Assembly: GCF_037038585.1 (NCBI RefSeq)
Contig: NC_092520.1
Coordinates: 150,659,104-150,723,103, forward strand
DNA: 64,000 nucleotides
Direction: 5' to 3'
Source: Patagioenas fasciata
Lineage: Eukaryota; Chordata; Aves; Columbiformes; Columbidae
Shown here: positions 1 through 13,500 of the stretch, piece after piece
Layout of the letters: each line of letters opens with the position of its first letter
Position numbering within the stretch: the first letter of the stretch is position 1
Position numbers and translations under genes: made by a program
The notes under the pieces: generated by a model
What the model was told of the DNA's origin: nothing
Seen by the model: the letters and a program-made list of their open reading frames with translations, nothing else
Database searches by the model: none

Positions 1-3000
1 CAAATGCTTTCCTGTGTTTCCACATAGAGCCAAGGCAGGGGATCACAACGAAGTCACATTCTGACCTTTGTGGCATCTTCTGAGTCTTAATGTCAGGAAA
101 GAGACAAAGGTCTCTAGATCGCGATGTCACAGAAGCTTCATGTCAGGTTAAGGCAGCGCTGCAGCTCCTGCCTCGCATTCCTCTCCCCACACCCAAACCC
201 ACTTATCCCCATGGTTGCACCCCCTGTCCACTCACCACCAATACAGCTGCTGCCCGCTGAACTCCTCTGGGTTAAACCCAGCCTTGGCATGGAGGAAGTC
301 TTAACCTGGACTAACTGTGCTGCAATACATTTTACCACATAGCTGTCTTAATTAAAATTAAAGAGCAGAAAAATAAAGGAAAAAGAAGGAAAGCCTGGTG
401 TGAGGGCTGGGATGAGCAACAAGGAGTGTGTTGCTTTAAGTGTTTCTAAAGCCACAGCTCTTGTTTCTTCAGTATCTTGCAGAGCCACATTTTCCTCCTC
501 CTGTTTGTATATGCCAAGCTCCCTCCTCCTATATTCGCGACACCGCTGTGCACAGATTTACATGTGGAGGCCAGAACAAGCTTGTCAGAGATATCTGTAG
601 CAGCTCGGAAAACCCAACGACTTGTAAGAGTCTCTTAAAAGTCCTTAGGATTAGCAGTAAAGTTTACTGTAGGTTGACTGAGGATTAATTTTTTAGTGCA
701 TTATTCACCTCCAAGATTAAAATTTTGCCTTTTTCTAGGATTCAGGAATCCCTCTGGGTAAAACTGACATCTCATAACATTTTCTACATTAGAGCCTCAA
801 ATGCTTACTGAAAAACATATTTTAATTTTGCCTTCTCTTCAGCAAAGATCTCCAAGTTTGCTAAAACATTAAACTACAATTTTAACATCCCAAAGGGACG
901 AAGATATCTAGAATACTCATTACTGTTATGACAAATTTAAAGCTCAACATGTTCAAAATAGGCTGTCAGAGGAGATGAAGCATCCTGCCTATTCAGCTGC
1001 ATCCTGCTCCTGGAAAATTTTATTTTGCTGTACAATTTTAATTAGCCCCTTTGCAACTACAAGAAGCAGGAGTAAATAGAGAGCAATAGAGAGTTAATGA
1101 ATAAAAATCAAATAAAGGATTTGAATTCTCTGTGAGAATGGCCCGAGGAAAGATCTGGATGCCTTCATTGAATAATATGGATTTTCATGATAAACACTGA
1201 CAGACTATGCTTCAGTATTTCACTGACTTTCTACTCTTCATCTTCTAACTCTAGTTTAATATGTGTGGAATTTTGTAAGGAAGTGGGCAGTGGTTAAGTG
1301 AAAACACACTGAACACTAATTCAATGCTGAGAGTGGGATTAATGCATAAAGCACTGCTGCAACTTCTGGAATTCTTGCTAAGCCCCAAATTACAATGTAT
1401 TTGTTTCACCGAAAAAACAAACAAAAAACCAACCCCAAAACTTAGCGGTATATTAAGGAATACACAGACAATAAAAAAAAAAATATTACACATGCATACT
1501 GTGGAAGCGTCTAAAGCAGAGTTTATATCATCCTTCCTTACCTTCAGATTTTCTGCTTGGTAATTTTATTTTCCCTTTTTCAGAAAAAAACCCCCACAAG
1601 CTCAAAGAAAGGCAATCCTATAGGCTGTGGCCTTTACCTCTCCAAAGGCCTTGGTAGCTTAAGGGTTTTCTAGTTCCAATAGTGTCTTAAAAAATAAAAC
1701 AAATTAAAACAGGGGAATGGAGTGTTCAGAACCACTCTAGTTCAGAGGTGATCTATCAAACCTGAAATCAATGTTTTGGTATCGTGCACAGATCTGGCTG
1801 CATAAAGCGACAGTCCCAGCTCATAAAAAGGCTATCGAACAAAACACAACACCAAAAGGCAGACATGAAGTTTCCAGTATTATGTGAGGATCCTCCAGCT
1901 TTCCCACAGTATTGGAAGCCTACAACTATATATCTGGAAAAAGCCTTTTTTTCTGAGACAGATACTTCAGTCTGCAGAAGAAAGAAGACAGAAAGCGGTG
2001 CTGCACAGTTTTACATTCCAGTATGACTCCCAACGCAGTCTCCAGTTCCCAAATGCCTCTGAAGAAGCAGATCCTGCCATCTGAAATGGAAACCTAGACA
2101 ACAAGCTTGTTGTCATTTCTCACTACTTTTCTGTTCATTGTCATAAAATTGAGAGTTTCTTTCTGAGCCTGCTCTATCTTCTTACCTCTGTTGTTCTTGG
2201 TAAGCATGCAAGTCAGCTAAAAGAGCACCTCTCTTCTTTAGCAACTACCCTCCTCTTCTCCACCCCACAAAAGGCAGGTTATGCCTCCTGAACAAGTGCA
2301 GGAATCCCTTATAGCATAATACAGTGAGAGAAATCCACCTCCATCAGTGTTACTTGGTATAGATGTAACCAGAAGAGAGGGTAGCGAGAAGAAACCCTGA
2401 ATCAGCTCTGTCCTTGTCTGCTTTAAGATAAGTCGCAGTTTGTCAAACACAGAGCCAATACTATCGTCATAAACACTAAAAGTTAACAGATGTTTTAAAA
2501 AATTATGCCTTTAATTTTTGTAAATGATATGTTTCTCTGAAAAGCAACAAATAAGGATGCTTTTAAAATTTCTACTTGCCTTTTTTGTAAATAAAAATGT
2601 TTCTCCCATGACTAGAAAACCTACCACAAACACAGCTTGAGATGCTTAATGATTATTTTTACCTACCAATTACAGAAGTTCTGCAAGTCAAATCAGGTCT
2701 TTATATGTGTCCCCATCATCTTTAAATTGCACTCTCTGATAATCCAGCATCAGACACCAATTATTCATGTATTTAGCCTCACACAAACTCTTTTGTGTAG
2801 ATTCCAATTTCTCCCATGCCAGTTCATTCAGAAATAATACTAATTAACTCAGTAGAAACCCTAAATTATAATGGCTACATAAATTATAATGGCTACGGGC
2901 TTAGAACTAGGACTTGCTATCGTTAAAGCCTGCCTTTCCCGATATCTGCTCAACATGTTCTTTTCACTGAATCCGCAAGAACTGTAAGCAATTGGGTAAC

Positions 3001-3479
3001 AAAATGGAACTAGAATACAACTTGCTCTCTATGAGTTTAGGAAAAGTCTGGCAGTTTTGTAGGCATGCATCTCTTGGGGTTATTACCTTGCGTATAAAGT
3101 AGCTCTTGACTCTTTTTTTAATATTGATTTAGAGGCTTTCCCAAGGAATGTGAGCAAACCCCTCACCCCTTGCCTCCCCCCCAGTCACACTCTTACACTG
3201 GAGAAAGGCCAGATGTATGGGGGTGGGGGGCAGCTGTTGGAATCATTACAACTATACTAATTGAAACCTGCATCCTAATTTACACTGAAGAACCTTCGCA
3301 GATGAGGCTACTGCGTTGTGCCTACATCAATGCCCACAGTAGAGTGTACACTCATTTATGGGTTACTGATTGGGTTCTCTGTGCCCACAAAAGAAATGCC
3401 TCCTTGGCAACAACTCTGGGTTCCTACACTGTAGTAAACTGGCACTTTAGCAGCAGATGCCAATACAAATATACATAAA
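1..3479. other. Downstream flank of DCP1B, no gene found
   Basis: Short open frames here (up to 102 codons) lack homology, splice logic or composition bias that I can recognise. In mammals CACNA2D4 and LRTM2 lie beyond this side of DCP1B, but no exon of either is visible. The only distinct structure seen is the 18-bp tandem duplication near 2863-2896. Confidence 0.7.
2863..2896. repeat. 18-bp two-copy tandem duplication
   Basis: AAATTATAATGGCTAC is present at 2863-2878 and 2881-2896, period 18, with no mismatch in the 16 shared bases. Confidence 0.95.
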
Positions 3480-4489
3480 ATTTATTTCAGTCATTTATTC
3501 TAATTGATTTTAAACCTCATGTGTCTTCTGCCAAGTGTAAAAACATTTTAAAGTCATACACATGCAAGTGACCCAACAATTCTAAATACATAGTTCATGG
3601 TACATAAAACCAAATTCAGCACATAGTGGGGATTATCCATTTTATTTTCTTTAGAAATAGATCAATGAAATCACTGTGCTCCAGGAACATACTAAAAAAA
3701 AAATTAATGGGAGTTTTATACCAGGTAGCCTTCCCCCGAACCAATTGTGTGTTGCTTATAATAATGCAGATTGGATCTGGAATATTAAAAACATGAATCC
3801 AGTGCCCCTCCAGAGCTATGATGATAGCAAGTACATTCACAAACAAACCCTCCCCACCCAGTTCTTCAAAACACGTGCAGAGTCCCATTTCTACAGCTAA
3901 AAATATTCTTGTTAAAATAGAAAAAGATTTTTCTACAAAAATGTGAGGGAAGGTCATGGCATTTAATCTAAACTGCTTTGCAGACAACTAAGTACGATGG
4001 TAGGTCGGCCTTCCCAAGACTTTCCCTTCCAAGATTTCACCCGGATTTCCACGTTCCTAAAAATAGTCCAACATTGCCACCCTGCGGTCAGAGATGGGCA
4101 CGCTCATCGTGACAGATGATGCGACGTCTCCCGGCGAAAATCCACAAGAAATAGCTAGTCAATGAATCATCACTCTGCAAGTAAAAAAGGAAACTGAATT
4201 CTGACAACTGGGTCCTTATGCAGAGAAAGCAATCCTAAGTATGGAGCAATATAAGAAAAATAAGATATTTTGTGATTAAGTCTTCAGTATCGTGATGCTC
4301 CTCTCCCTGAAGGCACAATCCACTTCTGCTCCCTTCTCAGTACAGCACGCATTTGCCAACAAGCAAAATCTATGTGTATGCAAAATGCCTAAGACCATTC
4401 ATTTCTTTAAACGTAAACGTATTTGGAAAATTTGAAACCTTTTTCCTGGAGTTCAGGAAGCAACAGAAACTGAATTTAAAAATCATCTT
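3480..4489 (-). other. DCP1B: Probable DCP1B 3' UTR with candidate poly(A) signals
   Basis: This is the sequence downstream of the DCP1B stop codon. On the minus strand, AATAAA hexamers occur at 3646-3641 and 3486-3481. Each is followed by T/G-rich sequence of the downstream-element type. An ATTAAA variant lies at 3967-3962. The true cleavage site cannot be decided from sequence alone. The 123-codon minus-strand open frame at 3987-3616 falls inside this UTR and shows no recognised domain. Confidence 0.45.
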
Positions 4490-4570
4490 TCACATAGACT
4501 TTTTCATTGCCGCCTTTCTCACGCTGAAGAGATATGCTTCATAAATAATATTTAAGAAGTTGTCATCATT
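4490..4570 (-). CDS. DCP1B: DCP1B terminal coding exon 9
   Basis: The exon encodes residues 582-607, NDDNFLNIIYEAYLFSVRKA then AMKKSM and TGA (4492-4490). The acceptor ends TTTTTCAG. This completes the trimerization domain. The tail reads SVRKAAMKKSM where I recall the human tail as SMTQAAMKKTM, so the last codons are less conserved than the helix. At 27 codons the exon is too short to show as an open frame; it was found by homology. Confidence 0.95.
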   Translation of the reverse strand, partial: NDDNFLNIIYEAYLFSVRKAAMKKSM

Positions 4571-7500
4571 CTGAAAAACAAAACAGGTAATTGTTAGTGC
4601 ACGATAGGTGTTTTGAGTACAGAGATTAGAAGGATTTTCTATTTCATGGACCAAATACTTTTCAACCTTACAGTTTTAAAAAGTGAGTAATAGGAAGGCT
4701 GTTTCCTTTACAAAAAAAAAGATATTATTTCTGAGCCTTGCTAGTAGCCTTAGAAGAGCTGGATGTGAATATAAATTTTACTGCAGCAAACAGGACTGTA
4801 TCTCTATAAGAAGTAATGATGACAGAGAAAGTAGATTGTCCAAACTCTGGATTTAACTTGAATCCACTATTCTTGCATGACAATGCAGTGACAGTACAAC
4901 CCTGTAATTTCTTCTCTTTGGCCTCATTTACCAAGGGATTTCCTTAAGTAGTTTCCACCATTAGGACAGTGATAATTCCAAGCATGTCCAAAGGAACAGT
5001 GAAACACTCTGGGTTTTGATCCTGTACTAAATCCTACCTAGGCAAATCTTTATATCTTCTTTAGCTCTTTCAGACTTAGTGCTTCTAACTGATGCTGCTC
5101 CTTTTGCTCTGATGCTTCTTTTAGTTTTTCCTTTTGAAGATCGTTTTGCAAAAGTGGGTTAACCCACATTAAGAAAGAGTGTCCTAGGTAACTCACATAA
5201 ACATAGGAGGACAATTTAAATCAAGATATTACTTCAGGAAAATCAGGAGCATCCAAGACTGTAGTTTTATATAATGGAAAATAAGAGGTAAGAAATTGGC
5301 AGTAAATCATTCCCATGTAATTCAGTTAATCCTAACTACCACCAAGAACAGCAGGGTTAAATATACATTTTACAAGTACAGTTTCAGAGGGTAAAATCCA
5401 ATTTTCCTTGACTAGTTTCCTTTTTACCTTCATATATGGTTTTACTACTGTCTAAATTCTTGAATTATGTAAAGACAGGATAATGTGATATTCTTACTTT
5501 TTAATCCCAAACTAAAAATACAGGCAAAAATGAGAAAAGTCTCTAATTTGTTAAAGATGCTATTTTATTTCTGGGTCTATAACTTAAACCACATTTTAAG
5601 TAATTCAACATTCCAATAATGACTTGTATTTTTATTTCAAAGCCATAAAGACACATAGTTTTGGTCTAAAAACTGGACTCCTAAGAACTTGTGTCTCTAT
5701 TCCTTGTGCTTTGTAGCAAGGTCTTTAGTTACATAAACTCTCAACTTCTACTCTTCAGATATTAATCACATGGCAACTTAAGGAAAAAACCATTCATAAC
5801 CACTCACATCACTCTAGAGCAGTAAATAATCATCTCATACATAATGTTGTTAATGCTTTCTTATACTTAAACCCGTAAAACTATAGCAAATGGAATTTTA
5901 GCGTTTGAACTATGGAATTACATTGTATAAACTGAGCTGCTATATTTTTAGGTTATCTAACCTGCATTTTAAAGTTGCTCACGCTCATCCTGCAATTTTA
6001 ATTTCCCATCTGAGCTCCTCTTACTGCTAACACACATCGCTGAAACATTTGGCAGCTAGGATAATCACTCATTATTTATCCTCAGCTAAAAGTATAATAG
6101 ATGTCTCTCTAGCTCATAGGCCAAGCTTATGAAGCTTTCAGTCATCTTTGTTCTTTTCTGTAAAATTTATTATCTTTCCTGAACCCAAAATCAGATGCAT
6201 TAATCAAAACCCAGCTAAGCCACCATTGTGCAAGAAGAGGCCATCACATCCCCAGTCTATGTCATAGCACCCCGTTAACATGCAGCCGTACTTAGCACAA
6301 ATTTCAACAGATATTTTAATTATTCATTTTAGCCTCTAGACAGACAGATCATACGCTGCTTATATCAAAATGGGAATCTGGATTTTAAGCAAAGTAGGAG
6401 AATTCTTGGTGCTTTACCTGGATCAGGTGTAGAAGCGTTTCCTGCAGCTGCATCTTCGTCATCGAGCTGCTGTTGACCACAGATGTCTCGGGGGGTTGCA
6501 GAGGCAGGAGAAGGGCAGCTGAGCCACCAGCAGGTTCTTGGTTTGCTGTTGGCAACCGCCCACTTTCATTCGCTTTTGGTGGAGCAGGTGTGGACTGAGT
6601 GAACACCATTGGGGACATCAGCAAGGTTGGAGTCACAGTGGCAGGAATACGTTGAGGTGAGATTACCTGTTCATATAAAAATAAAGTAATCAATTAAACC
6701 TAACTACTTAATTCTATGGGAATAAAGATGATGAAGACCGCGGACGAATTGGCAACAGAAACAGAGGCTGCTGGAGATTGACAGAATTCTGTGAAACTCC
6801 AGTTCAGGACCACCCATATGATTTATTTCCAGATTGAAAGGTTTTCTCTCCAATTTGAGACTGCAGCAATGGATTCAAGCATGATTAAGTAGGCAAACAG
6901 TCTAAGGTTGAGAGCATTTTATTCAAGAAATCAGACTACTATTAAATATCAATACTGTTAGAGAGTACAGCTATAAAGTCTTCTACACGGGAACAGTAAA
7001 TTGTTAAATTTTATCTTGGAGAACATGCAAATACCTCTATTAAAGACTAATCTTTGTACCTAATACTATAAAGTATTGTCCAATTATAACTTTCAAATTA
7101 CTTTATATATGTACATATCTTTTTGTTCACATTTTACTTGAGGAGAAGGAAAAGAAAACAGAGATTAAGTCATTTATCTAAAGAGCCACAGTGAGCTAGA
7201 ACCAACCCCTAACCAACACGCAGCTGACAAAAACAAGGCGGTTCTCAAAGAGAAGAAAAACCTTGTTGCTGCACTAGTCCTGCAGGTTCCCTCAATATCA
7301 TAGCCATGTCAACCTGCAAAGATAGGTATCAAAGAATTTTTACTTTTAAATTTTGTAACGTATCTCAGAACACGAAAACATCCAGGAAAAGCAAATACTA
7401 TCAGATACAATATACAGCATAGCAGAAAGTTTCTTCTCTCTGTTTGCAGATATTGGAGCTCTCTCCAGATAATTCTAGTAATAAATCTTAATCCTAATCA

Positions 7501-10500
7501 CCCATCTTCTTGCTATTCAAGTATCCGATCTTTTTTTTCAAATAATAGAACATACAAAGGAATTAGTATGAGTTCACCAAAGCTCCTTTCTTTTGGGCTG
7601 GAGCATGATCTACTGCTCCTGTGTGAGGGTGAAAGGCTGCTGCATCACTTCACTGCATGCCCTGGCTTACATTTGAATTTTGAAGAAAAATTTAAAATAA
7701 GTAAATAAAACTGAAGTTTATCTCCTAGGTGTGCAAAACAATGTAGTTTAATATTAAATAACACTCATATTTTTTGTAGCTTTTCTTCTTCCTACTTATG
7801 ATTGTTCTAGCCAAGACATTTCTAAACAAGAAACAGAAAGAAATGAGGAGGACTGAGATCTCATGATATTTTATGCAAAATTTAAGGAAGCAGAAAGACT
7901 AAGGGTCAGGAAAGGCTCACGGATATTAGAAAGCATGCAATATGCACCTAATGCAAAAATATCCCAGTACACACTTTCGGTAAATGTTGTTTCAGTTTCT
8001 TAAATACAGAGTACTGCTTAATAATGAAACTCCTGACCTACAGCTTTTTTCTACATAATCATAACAGAAATCGTAAAGTCTGTGTTACACACTCTTGAAT
8101 GAGTTAAGGTACTCCTAACTCATTGTAGCTTTGCTTCAAACAGTAAGGGAGTGCATATATTTGTGCACCTATGCTTGAAAAACAATGCTTATTTTAGAAG
8201 AAAAGCCATGTAAGGTCCAAAGTGACACCTCTATGGAGCAAGACCTTCAGACTGTTCTCCTGTGAGAAGATTGTTCTCCGGTCTGTGGAAGATTGACCAA
8301 GTCCAGACACAGCACTTCTGCTCTACTCCTCCATGCAGCTGAAGTAACTTGTCTTTAATTCAAGCAAAACTGGCAGGGTTTGCTTAAATCAGATGATTCT
8401 TCCTAATGCGATTTAAAGAATGCATACACAAGCTGCTCCCCGAGGGAAGGAACCTCCTGCAAAGGGATGGTGGTGAGCAGCTGGAGGAGATAAACTGTCC
8501 CACCAATACGGCTGAATTTACCACAGACTATGTCAAAGACCAAGATGACATGTCCTTCGAAATCCAAAGACATTTCTCTCTGGAGTCCAAGTCAAATAAA
8601 CAAAACTCAAGACAAACTGTGCTCTTAATAATATACAATTACTACTGTCAAACACGTACAAAGTTGTGGTTTAAAAGACACATGAAAAATGGTGTTTTCC
8701 TGGGATAGAAATGGCTTTTTGGTAGGACTTGCCAAGTATATGGAAGCTATATGGAATGAGCAATATTGCCATCTACTGGTGACACAGCTAATATTTACAG
8801 GCTACTGCAAAACTTTTGTGTCAGAAGAACAGAAAATAAATGCATCATTTTTTTTCAGGGCATAGCATTTGTTTCTGTATGCAAACATTAAAATGTATTT
8901 TTTGCTAACAGTTTGTGCTCATAGCTTCTGCCATTTAACATTCTTTTACATACACTTTTTTTCAAAACACAAAAGGCAAATTTTCATTTTAGGTTTAGTC
9001 CATCTCACCTTCAGTCACTAGGAAAACTGACACCCACCCATAATTGGGATGCTGATCTTGGCATTCCTAGTGGAATTCTGCAGCACCATACTTTTGCCGA
9101 AAGCACTGAAAAGGCTCTGTAGGGACATAACAGCCTTTGGGGCAACTTTTAGCTTTAAGTAATTTCACACAAGGAATAACAGCCCTTCCAAAAGGCTGTT
9201 GGTCAACTTCTTTCCCACAGAATCTAATCGGAGTTGCTTGTTCATCCAGCCTCTGCTGAATTATCTCCAGCTTTATCAGGTCAACACTTAAATCTCTGAG
9301 ACACTAATAACAGAGTAGAGGGTCTACCATCAGCAACGAAGTACAAACAATGAAAAAATGTGCAAAATAATCATTGCAGCATAGAGTATTCCTTCCCTGA
9401 AGCACAGACACTCACTAAGATATCTGTTTGATATTCCGCATGGCTGCTGGCAGCTACATGACAGGATAGCTGGCAAATTCACATAACACCATGAACTAAG
9501 GAATGTATTGGATCTCCTGTAACGCAAACTGACACCCTCCGTTGCTTCCAAGGCTTGAGGAATCCCACGTGCACCAAGTGCTCGTCTGGAACATCTAACT
9601 GGTTTTAGTGGCATTACTTAAAACCGAGAACATTTAATCTAAGAATGGTTCAAGAACCTTGAAGACAGTTAGTACTAAAATAAAGCCAGTTACAATGCTA
9701 ACATTGCTTTGTCTGTCAAGTTTAATTCAGAATTTTTTAATCAATGTTTAACTACAGAATCTTAAATTGCTTTTCAAAACACGTTTATTGTACCTATTGC
9801 ATTCCTCCTGTACATGTTTACAATCTCATGTCGGAGGACAATTAGAGAAGTAATGGTGCAATGCTCACGTCGAAGATATTAGGTACTGTGCATATATTCA
9901 GAAGAAGTAATGCTATGTACAAAAGACATTCTTGATGGAATATGCTCCAAGAAATGAGAAAAATGGGCTGTAAGATAAGTGGCCTTCTGAAGAAAAGATA
10001 AATTGGTGTCAAGGTTATTAGAAGCACTTTTAAAACCATAACTCTGATTAACATAAACACTTAAGCGTGCATGTATCTATAATCAGGATAACTCATGCCT
10101 AGCACTAAGCATATGCTTAGAAGCCCACTGCAGATTAATGCTTTTTTATTGCATCTTAAGCACACGTTACTCACTGTCTGCATTAGGAATACTTCACAGG
10201 ATAGGGCTGGCACCAGACCAGATCGAATGCTTCCATGTATTATTCTTCAGTTCCTTTTTTTTTATTTGGTAACTGATCTCTTCCTTTCCATGTGGGAGAT
10301 AGTTCTTACACCATATGGAGATGCAGCAGAAGCCAATTTAAACTTGGACTTGTAATGTGTCAATTGTGGAAAAGACTATTGCTTTCTTTGTCTTAATGCT
10401 GCTGATGGATCTAGTGTGTTCCTTTAATATGATTTTTCCAACAACAGACACTGTCCAGATACCTTTCTATTCCTGTCAGACTTTTTGGAATTTGCTTTTT

Positions 10501-13500
10501 CTCTATGCTGAATTGTAGTAAAAGCAGCAACACTGAAAGATAAATAATTACAGAGAACAAACCTTTTGCTGCATTTGTTGTCAGAATCTGCTTTGATCAA
10601 TTTTGCATGAGCATGTGCAGATATATTTGTGCCAATTCAATTTCACTCGAATGTCTGTGTTTGTCTGCAGGCACGGCAGCACTTAAAGCCTTTGGTATAC
10701 AGCAAGGATTGTATTATAACAAGATTAATGTTGGTTTAAAAAGTTGTTTCAAATTTTTATTTTGTTATTTTATTTCAAAAGTAGGAATATCTCATGTGGC
10801 TACTTCATGGCATTCTACAGGAGTACAGACTCAGTCCTTCATTTTTAGCCCCCTCCTCTTTTGTTGTTGTTGGCAATCTGCTGCACGTAAAAGAGGCCAT
10901 TCCTTCCAGATTATACAGCTCTAGGTGTCCTAAACAATAATTAGCCGTATTTTCATTACCATTTTTATTCTATATACTAAGTCTCATTAACAATACTAAA
11001 TGTGTCAGAAGAATTGCATCTAAAACTGTTTTGACAGCAGCTGTTGCTGCGTCAGCCCATAAAACCACTCCTAGGCAGGCTCAGTCTACCCAGTCTGCTC
11101 ACAGCCACGCAAAGTGAGACTGGGAGTCTCCTTAGTTGCCTCTTCTATTTTTTTTTAAGGCAAACTTGCAGCAATAATTGCAGTGAATGAGACTTGTTCC
11201 AGTGAAGGTTTTTGTCTTATCTCAAGCTACTGTTCTACTCGTACTCAAGCATAAAATCATTGAAATTGCGTTATATCAAACTTCAGTAATGCCCTTCCCA
11301 TATTGCAAGTAATGCTGCCATCATTTTCTTTTCCAAATATACAGAAAGTCATTAGCCATATCAGTATCAATATGGATTTTTCATTTGAAAATATATCAGC
11401 ATATTTGCCATTTTCTATTTATGCATACTGGCACTTGCCTCATTTCACTTTTACCTTCAAAGCAGGAATGCCTTATGTCTCCAAGCTATCTACATCTACT
11501 AGTGAAACCAGAGAATTTAATTTATAACAGGCAAATTCCATTCCCAGTGAAAAGACAAGCACATTTTTTGTGACTCTGGATTCTCTTTTTATTCATTAGT
11601 ACTCCACTGGAAAGTCAGAATACCATCTGTAAACAACTGATCCTGAATAATTTCAATGACTAATCCCCCTCAAACTCTTTCACACAGATTCAAAGGCATG
11701 CTGCTTTAATTAAAATAATAAAAATAATGATGGTTATTTGCTATATCAAATTCATCTTCCTTCCAGAATGAGAAATCTTGACCTGTCACAGTGTTAGTGA
11801 CAGATATGGCCCTTAATTGTTAAATGACTGTTTCAGCCTCCTCACGTGTAGGACAACTTTCTAGAATAAGGAGGATTCTTGGAGCATGCTGAAGTATTCT
11901 GTAGTCTTTCGCTCAGCTTTTAAAGAAATCGCAATACAAGAGCGGCTTTTGAACTTTACACTGAAAAGGTGAATGTTATATCATTTGGATAAGTAACTTC
12001 TAACTCCAATACAAGTCAGACTCCAGTAGAACACAAGTCCCGTGGACAGTCTGTCCACACTAAAGGAAGTTAAAAAGGGCTGAGATGCTCACTCATCCCC
12101 AAACAGGACATTTAAAGATGTTCAAGTGCAGAAGATCCTACAGAGAATGAAGCTGTTAACAAAGACAGCACTTGTCCAGGATGGGACATTTTGAAATTGC
12201 ACATGATGCTTTTCTGAGGAACAGAAAAATACACTCATGAGAGAGACAGAGTCTCCTGTTATCTCCTGAAATTTTAAGAGACCAATCTGATTTTTAAGGT
12301 CACAATTGCCAGAGTTAATGGGTTTCGGTTTTTTGACAGCATTCAGGCACAAAATATTTATTTCAAAATAATAGATAGCAAAAAAAAAAAAGCTAATGAA
12401 TGCTAGAAGTAGCAGTTACAGTACAAGACAATTAATTCAGCAATATACAAATACTGCTGTTAGAAAACAAGTGACCTTTTAAGCACCTTTAGCATCCAAA
12501 GGAATGCATAGCTACACAGAGAGAGCTATGACTAATTTTGTAATAAAAAATAATTATGAAACCCGAAATATTACACTCAATAACCAGCAATTACACAGAA
12601 GAACTTGAGACCAAGTACAGCAACTGAAAACTAGGTGAAATTTCAAAGTCTCTGGAAAAACCCAAGACTGCAGTATTTTTGGTCATTATTGATATGCGAG
12701 AGATGTAGCCTTCAGTATTTACAGTATCACAGCGTGGTAAATCATAACCCACTTGATGTTATTAAATTATCACCCGCAAAATGAATTAGGTGCCAAATGT
12801 AGTAATATAATAACAAGAATATACCAGTCAAGACCTTATGAAACTCTGAGTTCAAAAGATTGCTAGATTTTTTAAAACTCATTTTAAATTTGGAAGTTGC
12901 CCATTTACCTGAAAGAGCGAGCTCTGTTTTTCTGTACCCGGTGCCTTCTCTATCCAGGAATCCAGTGGTTTCAGTGTGTTGGTATTCTGAGTAACAACAG
13001 GAAACTTAGCTGCCAAGGTTGGTCTGCTGGATACGTGCAACTGTTGCTCTTGTTGCACAATCTGGAGTTTTTTCAATAACTCTTGAGGTGAGATCACCCC
13101 AGAAGTAGCTGCTTGATTGCCAGAGAGAGAAAGTGGCTGTCTAGGAAGTTTGGATTGTTCTTTACCAAGTGTTTGAGACTCTAAAGTCTGGCCCGGTAGG
13201 GAACCATTGAAATACACCAAAGGTGGCTGGTTCATATTGTTTACTGGTGCTGCCGGTGCTCCAACAGCAGCCGGAGTCCTGCTGAACACAGAGGCTGTCG
13301 AGTTCACAGATCCTGTTGCACTGGGGTCCATCTTAGTCACTGACCCTGACTGACTCTGTAATTTCTGCAACAAGCTCTGAGTGCCAGCAGTATCCTGAAC
13401 CACGTGAGACGTCGCAATGCCGTGAGAAGTCACAGGTTGGAAGAGCCCTGTGAAAGCCTCACCCACAGGGTGGATATTGCCATTTTCACAGAGTCTGTTC

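Noticed and set aside
3616-3987. 123-codon minus-strand open frame as a separate gene
   Set aside because: It lies in the probable DCP1B 3' UTR, has no recognised domain, and its start lacks supporting context.
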